Program-made: the position numbers and the translations under genes | Notes under the pieces: generated by a model | The model's input: only the letters and a program-made list of their open reading frames with translations | What the model was told of the DNA's origin: nothing | The model's database searches: none | Source of the DNA: Capitulum mitella | Taxonomy: Eukaryota > Arthropoda > Thecostraca > Pollicipedomorpha > Pollicipedidae | Assembly (NCBI GenBank): GCA_030062745.1 | Contig: CP099839.1 | Coordinates: 8,802,118 to 8,866,117 of the forward strand | Direction: 5' to 3' | Length of the DNA: 64,000 nucleotides | Shown here: piece after piece, positions 1-12,000 of the stretch | Position numbering within the stretch: the first letter of the stretch is position 1 | How the letters are laid out: each line of letters starts with the position of its first letter

Positions 1-1590
1 CTAAAAATAATGCATCAGTATCTAAGACTAGAATTAGGATTAAAAAATGGGAAGTGCAAAAATAAAGACCATGACTGACAAGGTTCAAAATGAAATATCA
101 GATAAGAAATTATCCCAAGACCGGTTTAAGATATCTTGGGGCTACAAACGGCAGTGAGCCCGCTTCAAACTGGTAAAGCCATTGACCTTTCAAAGGTCAG
201 TGGCCTTACCAATAGCCCGATATGTTGTCAAGCGTAAGAGTAAACATTCCTGTATCGAAAACTGACTCTGTATCTCGTCAGACTCCCGAGAAAGAAACCG
301 AAATGAAGCTCAGGTCTAGGAAAACCTCGTCTAGTCATTCGACAAAAGACGTGAGCGATTAAAACCATATCTAGTTTATCGGAAAACACGCACTTAACAT
401 ACTGCTCGACAACAGTGATTTTGTTGTTGGCAGCAGCACTGAGTCCATGCAGTTCTTTTTGGCAACAAGACGCTCTGCCTTCTTTTGGCATCTAACTCGT
501 GATATTCACGACTGGACATCTTCGGATACCACGAACCTTCTTATCGCGAACTGTACTATAATGGCAATGCAAATTAGAAACAGATTGTGGCACCGATGAG
601 GACACTACTGCAAGAAGCGGAGAAAAACAATCAATTTCTTAGTGAATCTTTTCGGCTGTAAAAGACGAGCCAAAGCCGACTTTCCCGTGTCAGAAGGACG
701 TCGGAAATTGACACCTACGGGTTCGTTTGAGGGTCATAACATGGCTCTAAAACGACTGACGGTGCGGAATAAACCGGACGTCACAGTCACTGTTTATTTA
801 AAAAACTGCCCTTAAATGTATTTAAATAAACAAAACATTTATTTTTAAAATTGACGTGGATGGGTATAACCAAGTCTTTATTGTGAAAGTTTGAGGCAGT
901 TTTACCCAAAAACCTCACCCCATCCATACCTATTATATGGCGCTAATGCGAGTTCGTCGGTGGCAATGCCGGATTAGATATTAGAAATTACAAAATATTT
1001 TGTTAGATGTTATATCGGATTAGATATTAGAAAATATTCTTCAGGCATTTTGATCTTCCGAGGTAGCTTGTTTTACGACATTTCGCCTATGTCTGTTTGG
1101 AAGATGAACAATGATGTACTTTAGGAAATAGCATCAGTCTTTCAGATATTTTTGAGGCGGACGCATTCATTGCTGAAATGTGAGAAAGTACCAACCAGAT
1201 TTAGGAGCTGCCCTGCTAACTATCAAAGTTTCTTAATAACGTACTCGGAGCATGAACAAAGTCACTAAAGACCTTGGTAATCTTGTATATTCAGAGCAGA
1301 TTTACCGGCCCACTGCCTCGAAGCAGCCAAGTTTATTATCTCTCCATTTCTCATGCCAAAGCATCTATATTCATTACGTCATTAAGGGAAACATTCAGGC
1401 ACCGGCTTGGCATATGGAGCAAGTTAGGCAATTATGAATCTTTCAGGACGCGCCATTTATTCATATTATTTCTGCGGCAAAGCCCGGTGCGCAGCGGGAG
1501 CTCGTATATGAAGCCATTATACCTCCATAACAAAGTACCTGCGGTTCATAAAGATAAATCCGGGGATCGCCGCCAAAAGCCGCACTAAGC
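1..1590. other. AT-rich non-coding DNA
   Basis: No gene, RNA or promoter is recognisable. Open frames are short and unlike known proteins. The only structure noted is a direct repeat near 970-1033. Confidence 0.6.
970..1033. repeat. 18-bp direct repeat, 46 bp apart
   Basis: CGGATTAGATATTAGAAA occurs at 970-987 and again, exact, at 1016-1033. The spacer is AT-rich. Confidence 0.8.
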
Positions 1591-1599
1591 GATTGGGTA

Positions 1600-3005
1600 A
1601 TGATAATGGCGGCCGGGTTCGGCGCGAACATGGCGGCCCGCCGTCGCCGGAGCCGACAAGGCGCGATATTGCCGGCCGAAGAAAGCCGGGATTCGGCGCC
1701 GGATCGACGCGTCGCCATGCCCGGCCGCCGTGTACGTCTGAGCACGGCCGGAGACGGACCAGCACGGCCGAAGACGGTTCGGCACGGCCGGGGACGACCA
1801 AACACGGCTGGAGATGGCCGTGGACCAACGCGGACGGCCAATCGCCGAGTACGACCGAATGTAGCCAGAGTTCTATGTATGCCGAATGTAACCAGAGTAA
1901 CCGAGGGACGGCAATTAAGAACACACATGATTCCGCAGTCCGCGCCGGCCATGGATGCAGGTTGCCCTTTGGAAAGCTTCTGTTAGCAGCGAGTTTCCCC
2001 CGGTGGCAGCACAGGCCAGTAACGACGATGCGTTTTCAAAGTTGCGGGCCTTAAGTCAGTTTTAAGTCGCTTCTTACCAATCGGCGACAGAGGGATACTG
2101 CGAAGTTTCCGCAGGTACGATCCAATGAGCATACGAAAAAAGGATGGGACAGATGCTCTCGCAGTTCCCTTCCTTCTCCCATTTCGTCCGCCCAAAGCCT
2201 CGGCAACGCAAGGGGAAGCCGGCAATGAGGCGGTCACTACTGGCTACACGAGTAGATCCCCCGCAAAACTGGAGCACTAACGAGGAGGAGATTTGTTTTT
2301 GCTGTCCGGGACTTGCCCAGAAGCACGCCGGGCCGACAAATAACGAGTGTCGCCACATGCCGGGCGCGGCACCGGCCGACTCCGCTCCAGACGGCCGGGG
2401 CCCAGAGGAAGCCGACGCGACGCCTCGGGTCACGCCGGGTCACCGCCGACCAAACGCGCTGTGACAAATCGTGTTTGCGCAGTAAGACGAGCCGCCGCCA
2501 TCAGTCAGCTCCCGGGCGGAAACCGTCGGCCGCGGGTTGGTGTCATGCGAGCCGCCGCCGCCCGTCCCGGCCCTATTAGGGCGGCGTGAGGGGCGTGAGG
2601 CGCGCGGACGGGCCCGGTCTGCCCTCGGGCGTCAGTCCTCCCGCCGACGCCCGGTCCCGGCAGACGACGCAGTCGAGTCCCAGCCGGACCTCGCTTCCCG
2701 CCGCCTCGCGTCGCGCCGAGGCCACCCTGCTGCAGGCGCCGCCAGCGCGCAAAAAGCGCGCGCCGCGGCCGTCAACGGCCGGCTTCTGAGGCGCTGCCGC
2801 CGGCCGCCGCCGCTACGGTTATTCTCACCTGTCGCGGGCCCTGTGATTTCTTCATCAGCCGGCCGACATCGACGTCGGGCGGCATCAGCGTGATGAGACG
2901 CAGCCGGCCGAGGACGCTAAGCGGCGCCGACGGCGCGCAGCAGCGCCACGCTTCCGGCGGCGGCCGACGGCCGAAGCTCGGCCGTCCGCCCGCGCCCGGC
3001 CGCCG
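1600..3005. other. GC-rich CpG island, non-coding
   Basis: The island is strongly GC- and CpG-rich with many CCGG motifs and has AT-rich DNA on both sides. Overlapping open frames in several phases on both strands are expected from the composition. None shows a known domain. It may be regulatory, but nothing here proves that. Confidence 0.5.
1741..1820. repeat. 20-bp minisatellite, 4 units
   Basis: Four consecutive 20-bp units start at 1741, 1761, 1781 and 1801. Each is close to AGCACGGCCGGAGACGGACC. Confidence 0.85.
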
Positions 3006-3007
3006 CA

Positions 3008-3028
3008 CCAGGGATTAATTAGCCCTGG
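3008..3028. promoter_or_regulatory. Inverted repeat centred on ATTAATTA
   Basis: CCAGGG (3008-3013) and CCCTGG (3023-3028) flank ATTAATTAG. The centre is a palindromic homeodomain-type site (TAATTA) at the edge of a GC island. It could bind a homeodomain dimer. The role is inferred from sequence only. Confidence 0.35.
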
Positions 3029-3623
3029 AACTATTCCACGGATTGACGCAGAGTTATGAATAGTGCCCGGTAAATTGAGCCTGTCTTATGGAGGCGGGGG
3101 AAATGGCGGGGAAAATGGTTAGAAAAATGACGCTGACGGATGCGTGACGCTCGCCGGGCCGGAAAATGTCGCCGGATGTCGCGAACCAACATCTTGGCGT
3201 CAGCAGCAAACATCCCTCACATCTGTCAGATGGTGTCCCCCGAAGGTTACTAGACGCTACTAGACGTTACTAGACGTACCACTTGATTTGAAGAAGAATC
3301 TTACATGACGACCAGGTAGGTACGAATGGATTGAGGCCGGAAGGATGATTAGTAATATGCACTTGTCATTTTTACTGCCGCTGACAATCGAAACCACTAG
3401 GCCATCCATTGACTTTTGAGAATTATGCAGCTATGCTAGCAAATGGGATAATGAGGTGCGGCTTTGGAATTATGCTGAGCTGCCATTTTCTGTAACACAT
3501 TTATGATTACAGAAATAAGCAGCCTTCTTTATGGCGGGAAAAACTCTGGTTTACACAATATATAAATATATATATATATATCGTATACATAGATATATAT
3601 ACATATACGTATATACATGTATA
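3029..3623. other. Non-coding DNA ending in AT microsatellite
   Basis: Contains three copies of a 10-bp motif TACTAGACGT near 3247-3280 and an imperfect TA/TATACA microsatellite from about 3555 to 3623. No gene is seen. Confidence 0.6.
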
Positions 3624-3721
3624 CTTATCTCCATCACCCTGCAAAGTTTAGTGGATGGATGTAATACTAACTGTTTGAGTAGATAAGCTTTTGAAGAATA
3701 ATGACCTACCATGATTTAGAA
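3624..3721. repeat. 98-bp duplicated segment, left copy
   Basis: Matches 5841-5938 over its whole 98-bp length with 9 mismatches and no gaps (about 91% identical). Both copies follow a TA-rich microsatellite and end ATGATTTAGAA. The transposon remnant lies between them. Confidence 0.93.
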
Positions 3722-3897
3722 TATAGGAGAGACCGGGGTCAAATGTTACAGTTTTCACCCCCAAAAATTTTTGGGGTTGGGAACATTTTCTCGGGTTTTC
3801 ACACACCCCGATATTTTGCCTTTGTAGCGGATATGAAACGATCCCGAAATAACGACTTTAAGGTATCGAAATTATTGTTTCAAAAAGTCGCTTCAGC

Positions 3898-3957
3898 TGT
3901 TACAATTAACCCCAGGTACGGGGTAAATTGTAACAGCACCTAGGGTCAAATGTAACA
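3898..3957. repeat. Left subterminal motif cluster of the transposon
   Basis: TGTTACAATTAACCCC (3898-3913) faces GGGGTAAATTGTAACA (3920-3935) with six bases between, a near-perfect inverted repeat. A third copy, AGGGTCAAATGTAACA, follows at 3942-3957. The terminal repeat itself begins another at 3733-3748. Such subterminal repeats are commonly transposase binding sites. Confidence 0.8.
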
Positions 3958-4372
3958 TGTTAGCGAATGGTGTAGTGGTGTAGTGAAAGCCACTTTTGTC
4001 GAAAACAGCCTTTATTGAACAACATTGTCTCTTACATCCTGAACCTTTCCTGGATTAAAATCACAGCTCCAATACAAAAATACGATTTCGCAACGGCGTA
4101 AAGCTCAAGTACTCCAGCAACTTTTCTTGAATTAAATGACAGCTCTACCTTTCTCAGGCCAAGAACATCTAACAAAATGCGATTTCACAACAAAACAAAG
4201 CTCTTAAACATATATTTATGACATATATCTTTCTGGATAGAACATCACAGCCATCTAGGGCTTACAAATTCAGTAACGGGACCTCTGAGGTCCAAAACAT
4301 GCCTTGAGTATTTGTGCTGACGTAGAGGAAACACAACACCTCTAATATCTCTGACATTCGGTCTATCATCGC

Positions 4373-4877
4373 CTACTCGGTGTCTGATTCACAGTTTTCG
4401 CACATGTAAGCCCCATACTTTTCGACTGCGGTACACGCCTCGTGGGCCCACATTGCGCATATTGGGCACCGGATCCACCTTTCTTTGGATCAGCTGTTTT
4501 TGAAGCTTTCAACGCACACAAGGCAGAAGACGTCTTCTTCATCATCACTGCTGCTTTCCCTGCGTGCTGTCTTCCGAGCCCTCTTCCCACCAGCCTTCGT
4601 CTTCTTCTCTTCATGCTTGTCCTTGTCAAGATTGAGCTTCTTCGATGCTTGTTTGCAATCCTGTCGACTCTGTTCTAACTCTATCGCTCTCGTTTCTGGA
4701 GTGTCAGTCAGAATTGCAGCCTTTCGCTTTCGACCCGCACTGCTGTTTTTTTTTCTTGGACCTGCCTTGGGTAGCGGCCGAATCGCGTCAGGGGTGAGCT
4801 GCTTCGAGGCGATCCCGATGGACGAGACTGTTCTATCCCCGAAGGACCAGGCTTGTCGATCCCCAACGTATCAGCCT
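4373..4877 (-). pseudogene. C-terminal remnant of a pogo/Tigger-like transposase
   Basis: On the minus strand one frame reads LTPDAIRPLPKAGPRKK, then GRKRKAAILTDTPE, then a Lys/Glu-rich stretch, then SSDDEEDVFCLVC. It ends in a Cys/His zinc-finger-like module (RCPICAMWAHEAC ... YMCENCESDTE, stop at 4373-4375). This order is typical of the tail of jerky/Tigger-type (DDE_1) transposases of invertebrates. An in-frame TGA at 4490-4492 interrupts the zinc finger. Near 4790-4810 the likely upstream sequence (GIDKPGPSGIEQSRPSGSPRSSS) is in another frame, so there is a frameshift. A splice-acceptor-like CTGCAG precedes 4877. The DNA-binding and catalytic domains are absent. The product would not be functional. 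Confidence 0.75.
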
Positions 4878-5366
4878 CTGCAGGAATGATGCATGATATA
4901 TGCCATCCATGATGCATGGATATAATAATGTATTTTCAATGTAACATTCAGAGAAAGACAAACTAAACTATGTACAAATGTCCCATACTCCCCCAGAAAT
5001 ATCCAAATGAAGTCAAACTAGAATTATTTAATCAATAAAATAATCAATAAATAAAATAATAAAATACCTTAATAAATCCGCTGTGAAGGTAAAACATCTA
5101 CGGTTACTAGCCGCCAAGAATGTAACCACGTCTTCAAACTGAAATTGACAAAACAGTACCTAAGAGATAAATCAGGGACTGGTGACAATAATACCGTAAG
5201 TATGATTTTTTAATGATATCGATGTTGAATTTGGGGACAAAATTGCATGTTGATTAACTGGACCATAGCCATAGCCATGTTTCCATAGCCTCCGACCCCC
5301 AGTGGTTACATTTGTGCCAAGTGCATTGATGTTTTACATAAATGTAGGTTTAATGGTCTGACCATA

Positions 5367-5423
5367 GGGGTCAATTGTAACACTGTTATATTTAATCCCA
5401 GAAAAAATGTTACAATTGTCCCC
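5367..5423. repeat. Right subterminal motif pair of the transposon
   Basis: GGGGTCAATTGTAACA at 5367-5382 faces TGTTACAATTGTCCCC at 5408-5423. A further minus-orientation copy lies at 5747-5761, next to the right terminal repeat. Confidence 0.8.
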
Positions 5424-5785
5424 GTCACGCCGCGCCATCTTTGACACAAAAATGATGCAAAACAAGGCGGCGTCGGCGGCAATTGATGCACTCATTTTTT
5501 GACCAGGTACCCCCACCCACCCCACGCAAACTCTTAAACCCTTATCTAGTAAGATACGTGAATGAGCTGATCATATTAAAAAATAAACAAAGTTACAATA
5601 CACTCTAAAAAACACAATTGCGAACAGCACAATCGACTCACCCGCCGCACCGACATGAAACCCCGTGAGGAAAAGAAACAGCCTACTGCGCATGTCCAGT
5701 CGTGCCTCCAGCGTCATCCATCTCTAAGTTTCGAAGTTAAAGCTTCTGTTACAATTGCCCCTTGTTAGATTTGACCCCGGTCTCC

Positions 5786-5787
<2 letters not shown>

Positions 5788-5840
<53 letters not shown>
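5788..5840. repeat. TA dinucleotide microsatellite
   Basis: A pure TA run of about 53 bp sits between the transposon end and the right 98-bp copy. Confidence 0.95.
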
Positions 5841-5841
<1 letters not shown>

Positions 5842-5938
5842 TTATCTGCATCACCCTGCAAAACTTAGTGGACGTATGTAATATTAACTGTTTGAGTAGA
5901 TAAGCTTTTGAACAATAACGACTTACCATGATTTAGAA
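5841..5938. repeat. 98-bp duplicated segment, right copy
   Basis: Partner of 3624-3721: gap-free, 9 differences, same orientation. Confidence 0.93.
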
Positions 5939-8900
5939 ATCGCAACTGTTTCTGGCATTTCCCGAACACAGATTTCCATTTTCTTCCTCTGTGATGCGTC
6001 TTGTAACTTAAAAGTTTGCGTCGGTCAATGCGCCAAGTTGATGATGCTCATCAAGAGTTGGGGCGCGCTTGTACGAAGCCACGCACGTGGTATCAACATC
6101 CGCAGTTCAACGTTTTACATGTGGAGGCAACAACGTGCAACAGCGTCGTGTTCACAGGCGCGCTGAGCAAAAACAGTTGCAAAATCGACGTCTGCCCAGC
6201 AGCGCTCCAGCCCCCGCGAACCAACAGCGCCAGCCTGAGCCGATTTCCTGTCCAGCGTCGGGACCGATGCAGCGCGGCGGGTCGGTCGGCGTCTTTGAGC
6301 CGGGCAGACGCCGCCGAGCGGCCGTCCGGCCGTCGGCGCCGATTACGGCCGACAGCAGCGGCCGCCGGCGCTCGCGGCAGCCGCGGCGGACAGGTGGAGA
6401 GGGGAGCCGAGCCCCCATCCGTGTCCGCGGGCGCCGCCGAGGCGCTGGCGGCTGGCGGCCGGCGCCAAAACAACGTGTAAGAAGAGTCGGCTCGGCCCGA
6501 AGCCGACGCAAAGCGGTTCGCGGTTCATTGAAAGTTTGACGGAGAAATTCCGCGGCGTCTCGCGAGGAGACGTTGTAACGAGACTGATGCCGTTTAAGGT
6601 CCGTCACTCGGTCGCCGGCTGGGAAGACGGAACGCATCTGTTGAGACATGGAGATACTTTCGTGTTGAGTGTTGTCACTGCAACGCCGTTAGGTTTTTTC
6701 ATTTGTCATAACGCTCGTGATAGACATGGTATACCTTTCTTTGCAGAATCAGTGATGTGGCCTCCACCTTTGATTAACATTTAAACGCCGCCGCTTCCTC
6801 CAGTCACTCGGCGTGCTGTAAAAAAGGAATACTTGTTGCAGTAAACGACAATATGGTATTGTAGCTCGGTTCGCATAGCTGCTTAGGTTGGCCAATTTCG
6901 TTCAAAAAGGCGAGGACAACAGCCCTACGCATAATTTTGCTCATATTAATGTCAGAGTGTTCCATAGTGGATGGGGCTAGGCAAGTTCTTTGCATGAACA
7001 CCAAAGAGCTCATGCTAAGCTGGTGCGGTCGCCGTACTATCTGCAATATGGACCGCTGCGCCCGTGATTTTGAATGGTTTTTATTCTGAATTGCGCGCAG
7101 AAAAAACAAACTGTGACCATTTCGTCATTTTTTACTGCATCGGCAGACCGTCGACCGACAGCGGAAGCCGGGCCGGCTCCTGGCCACCCCGGAAACTGAC
7201 GGTCGGCTCCCTGCGCTCCCGTCGCCTCCCGCCCTGACGCGCTCCTGACCCGGATCCGCGGCCCGGACCGTCGCGGCCGAACACAAGCGGCCGACACGCC
7301 GGCTCCCTGTGTTCCCGCCGCTCCGGACCGGACCCGGATCGTCGACGGTCCCTGACCCACGGTCCCGGGGAGCCCGGGGTGAAACTGGACCTGCGGCGCC
7401 GGCCGCGGACCGGGCGGCGGCGACTCCGGTGACAGTGGCGGCCGCCTCATTTGTCAGGGTCAGCGGCCACTGTGTACCCAGGGGCCGGCCCGACCGGCGG
7501 CAGCATCCTGCCGGCTCTCGTTAGGGGGAGACAATTTATCGGCCGGCCTCATGGGTGGCCAATTTGTCTCCTCGGACGGTCTCGCAGCGTGCTGTCCTGT
7601 CGGCGCCGCTCTGATCTGCCGCTACTGTCCGTAGGCGGATCCGGTTACTGGCCAAGTCTCCATTGCGTGTGTACGTCTATGAAAACAAGACGCGATGCTC
7701 TTACGAGGGTTTGCAGATGTCTTGACGCAGAATGTTGGTAAAATGACGCACTTCCTCGTCACGAAACTGCCTGAAAACCGAGCAGGCGAGCATCACACTT
7801 CAGCAGTTTTTAACTGTGATGTCAGTTTTAGGCCAGATATCGAAATGCCGGTTCTACGGTAAATCCCGCAAACGGTGCACACCGAGCCTGACTGTAGTAT
7901 GACTTCGGACGCTTATCTTCAGAAGCCCCAGCAGCTTCCTGCATCAAAAATTTCAGCTTAATTTGCATGACAGATTGCAGGGAACATTCGTCAGAGGACG
8001 AAGAGACACTGCGAGAGACCGGCAGTCCAGGAGACTCATCAGCATAACGGCATGGTTGAGCGTTCGGGCGTGTATGGTGTGTAGACTGTGGGTCCGATAG
8101 GTGAATGGCCCTACCATGGCGAGGTTTAGTTCCAAGCAAAGGGTAAAGGAAAGGATGATGAGCTATAACCCGGTCAGGTCCGGGTCGGGTCGTCCGAATG
8201 GCCGGGACAGGTCGTCAGAACAGTGTCACTGCCGGTAAGTGCTGAACCTCCGCGATATTTTCACTTGGTCTATATCACAAACCGGTCTTCAGGAGCCTTA
8301 CAGCTCTCCACCGGAGCGCCAGGACTAATCTGAGTCTGTGGAGTAAAAACAGCCTGAAGCATCACAGCCACAGCATTAGGTGCTGTCGTTTTTCGTCGCA
8401 CGCTAACATACAGCTGCACCTTAATTTAATTTCTTCATCTGCTGTCTTACCTATCATCCAGCTATTTCAAGGAGTAGCCAGGTCATGCTTAATGCAAATA
8501 TAACGAAGCCACCTGCCCACATTTTATTTGCTTACTTCTGGACTTTGTCACGAAAACAAGCATCGGAAAGAAACGTTGCAATGTCAAACAGCAAGACGAA
8601 ATTAATGAGATTGGATGCATGTTTCTGGGGTTGATTTACGGGAATGGCGCGCCTTTCAGCGCTCACGTCAGAGATCTGGCGAATTCATGTTAGTGCCAAG
8701 AATGCGGGCAAACACTGTGAGCTGGATCCAGTGACATGTGTTCGCAGCCGTGAAGCTCGCCAGCAATTTCCATCACTCACGACTTTTCATGGACTTTAAA
8801 ATGGTTATTTCATTGAAGGTGGAGATGCAGGGGTGTCGTTTTGTGTAAATGATTGGGTGGGGGGGGGGCGAATCTAAGGTCCGACAAGCTAACCTCCCTC

Positions 8901-9020
8901 TAAATGTTGGTCTCTCAAGAGATTTAATCCACTTTATTTTGACCAACGGACATGGTTAAATTTTTTGCTACCACTAATGAATCAGAAGATTGTGTATGTC
9001 CCCATGTATATATAGATATT
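5939..9020. other. Non-coding DNA with GC islands at about 6190-6480 and 7140-7600
   Basis: Two CpG-rich islands produce several overlapping open frames of 100-165 codons on both strands. None resembles a known protein, and they are read as composition artefacts. A G run (GGGGGGGGG) lies near 8862. No other feature is seen. Confidence 0.5.
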
Positions 9021-9029
9021 GATAAACGT

Positions 9030-9095
9030 ATATATATATATATAAATATTTATATAGACAGATAGATAGATAGATAGATGGATAGATAATAGATA
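9030..9095. repeat. AT and GATA microsatellite
   Basis: A TA run near 9030-9041 is followed by GATA tetranucleotides to about 9088. Confidence 0.85.
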
Positions 9096-12000
9096 CACAC
9101 AATATGTATATCTGTACTGACTCTGTTCTAGGAAGCTCATTATTCTTACTTCCATCTTTTACTCCAACTGTTCCTTTTTACAAACAATGGTAAAAATACT
9201 GGTAAGGCCCAGAGGAACATTGGTGGGACTTAAATCAACGTTGAAAGACCCTAGTACTTCAAGACCAAAAGAAACCGAAGCCTCTAAACGGTGTGCCCGT
9301 TTCGCTACAAAACCTGTCACAATGTCTTCTCTAAATGGTTTGTATCATTTTATGCTTTTTATGCTTTCTGTTTATCTCTTATCTATTATGCCGTTCTTTT
9401 CGTCATTATTGTCTATTCCCCGTATAAAAAGGAAAAAAATATTAGGGGGTAGAAATCAGCCTTGAAGGGGCCAAGATCCATATTGGAGGGGGGAGGGTCG
9501 GCCCTGCCGCCTCCAAAAGAATGCTAGTCGACACCTTTGGGAAGATGTATGACTTTGGGGGAGGGGTTATTTCGATTGACACTAAATAGTTTTGAGAAAG
9601 ACGGCTTTTCGTAGCCCACATTTCTGCGTTGTAATTCTGTTGACCAGTTATCGAAGCGTTCGCCGTATCACTTTGCTATTTCCGGATTTTGCTACCGTGC
9701 TAGGCGCGTACTTAGTCTATGTATGGTTGAAGCGTCCCTTTAACACAGTTTTTTATTGGCATTAAACATGGCATATATGGGCGTTGTACGGAAAGATGCC
9801 CTTCACTTCCCAGGTCTTGACGCAGCCCTCGCGAAGGCTGCCGGCACAGAGCCTGAGCCCGATGTTTGCCTTAAAGCGATCTGATATCACGCCGTTGACA
9901 CCCAGCACCTGTCGGCCGGGAGCGATCTGATGTTATCCTACCGGGAGTCGCTCCCCCCCCGGCGCCTGACGTCCCTCGGGAGGGGGGACGTGGCTTGTCT
10001 GATCGGCAACAGTCCGACGTCAGTGCAGTGAGCATTTTCCTCTTCCCGGCCCGGAGAGCGATTTGACGTCAGCCTGGTCAGAGCCCATGTCGGCTGTCGG
10101 CGGCTCGCCCCCGGCTGTTCAGGCAACGCCGCCGGTCGGCAATAAAAATATAATTGCCCGGCGATTATTAAGTATTTGAAGATAATTATTCAAATTACAG
10201 GCTGCACTTGTGATATGTATAATGGCCGGGTATTTTTACACTTCTTTTGATGATATGATAACTTAATCATCGGCTTTCGTCGGCCCGTAATGGTTCAGGG
10301 CCGGGCCGGCCGGGCCGGACCGGGCTGGGCGGACAGGGTCAGGGTCGGGACGGGCCGGGCCGGGCCGGGCCGGCGCGCCGAACCGCCGGACACTGGCTAA
10401 CGGCCGCCGGCCGGACGCCGCGCGGGCCAGCAAAAAACGGTCCATCCGCGCGCCCGGGGACCTGTCGGGGATGGCTGGGAAGCGGCTGGATACCTGTCGG
10501 TGATGGCTTGGAATCGGCGACAGTTCTGGGCCGCTCAGGCCGCGAACAATGACGGCAGACGGCCGCGGGCAGCAGTGACGACTGTGGGAGTGTTTTGTTG
10601 TGTCGCCTCTCTGAGGGGAGTTGATAGCTGTTCGTTTTCTTTTTTTTAGTTTCGCATCACATGTTGATCTGGACCCCCAGCGTTCTATGAAAATGGAGCT
10701 CTTCCGCATCAACGACATTTGCTATTGTCACTACCTTGGCACTGCTTAGTAATATCGCGCTTGCTACGCTGTCTTGTAGCAGAAGAGGCGCTACCCACCA
10801 CTTTTCTTTGTTTTTCAACAACTGTTGCTAAACTGGAGAACAATATTTTCAAGGTACCTCAAAACGCCTGGAGACATTAGTTTATGAAAATGAATTTAAG
10901 GCGTGTTTGCTGCTGCTCATGGTGAGATACAATGGTATTCTGCAGCATGAAATGCATTCGCCTCGTTTTCCTGGTTGCAATATGCCGCAAAAAGACATCC
11001 CCAAATCAATCAATTCCTGAACAAACCATCGCTATAACGGGAAACGGTAATTTTAAATTGCCCTATTTGTGATGAATTTGGCGACCTGCAACTGCCGTTA
11101 CTGATACGTAGTAGAACTGTAATGCCGGAGCAGTCTCCAATGTTTCAAGTCCTAGAACGGGCGCTGATATTTGTTTGAAACCAGTGAGATTAGAATCGCG
11201 AAACAGCTTCTTTAATATGATGTAATGGACCATAAAGTCCATAAAGATCCAGGAGCGTCACTTCGTTTGATGCCTGGGTCAACATCTTTGACGAGAAAAA
11301 AATAGTGGTAGAGCCACGACGTACTCAGAAAACTTATCTTCGACCAAGTCTCTTATCCTTACGCCATCAATGTCAAAGAACTCGGAGCTAAATTTATCGA
11401 AACATGGCGCGATTAGGCGGCATCTGAAACCAGACACTCGGCCATTAATACTATTTAACGAGGCTGTTTGTTTTCCTAATGGTCACGTGCTATGCTACAA
11501 ATGGCTATCGCAGCTCTGAGAGTTAAACACAAAAATACCTTCGCGACACCACATCCAGCGTGAGGATGAAGAGAAGTGGAAACCCGGTAGAAAGGACGGC
11601 GCGAAGCCTATTGAGGATGTTAACACTGAGAGAGGAAGTGGAGGCTGTTACTGCGGCTAATTAATCCACTCTGGTCTGGCGGCTTTATCGGGAAATCAGA
11701 TGGCTGGCGTCTCAGGAAAGGATTGAATTTTATGCTATTTCGTGGAATGTGGTGTGACTCAACACGAGCCAGGTGTCACCTGGACACCTGCTCCAGCAGC
11801 CGCCACATCGCTCCTGACAGCTTGTTGTTTGAAGGTCGGCAGAACTTCTTCCCAAACGGTGAGCATGAAAGATACCAAGTCAGCATGGGGTTGCTCTTGG
11901 AGGTATTGAAGTGGAAATGCGTTGGAGTTGCAAATGTTTCACAGAAGTGTGTTAGCCTTTCGTCATGACAACCGTACGAAGTGTTACGTGGTTTTTCAGC

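Larger units (their letters stand above)
3726..5785. mobile_element. Pogo/Tigger-like DNA transposon remnant (about 2.06 kb)
   Basis: The ends are perfect 17-bp inverted repeats, GGAGACCGGGGTCAAAT at 3726-3742 and its complement at 5769-5785. Inside, a 16-bp motif close to GGGGTCAATTGTAACA recurs in both orientations near both ends. The minus strand carries the C-terminal tail of a pogo-type transposase (4373-4877), so the element reads right to left. TA precedes the left end (3724-3725), as expected for a TA target site. The right end merges into a TA microsatellite after two extra C bases, so the target duplication is not resolved. About 900 bp upstream of the tail lacks any DDE domain, so the element is internally deleted and cannot move by itself. 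Confidence 0.8.

Noticed and set aside
9187-9465. 92-codon frame with a hydrophobic segment
   Set aside because: It is short, in AT-rich DNA, has no recognised family, and lies beside microsatellites.
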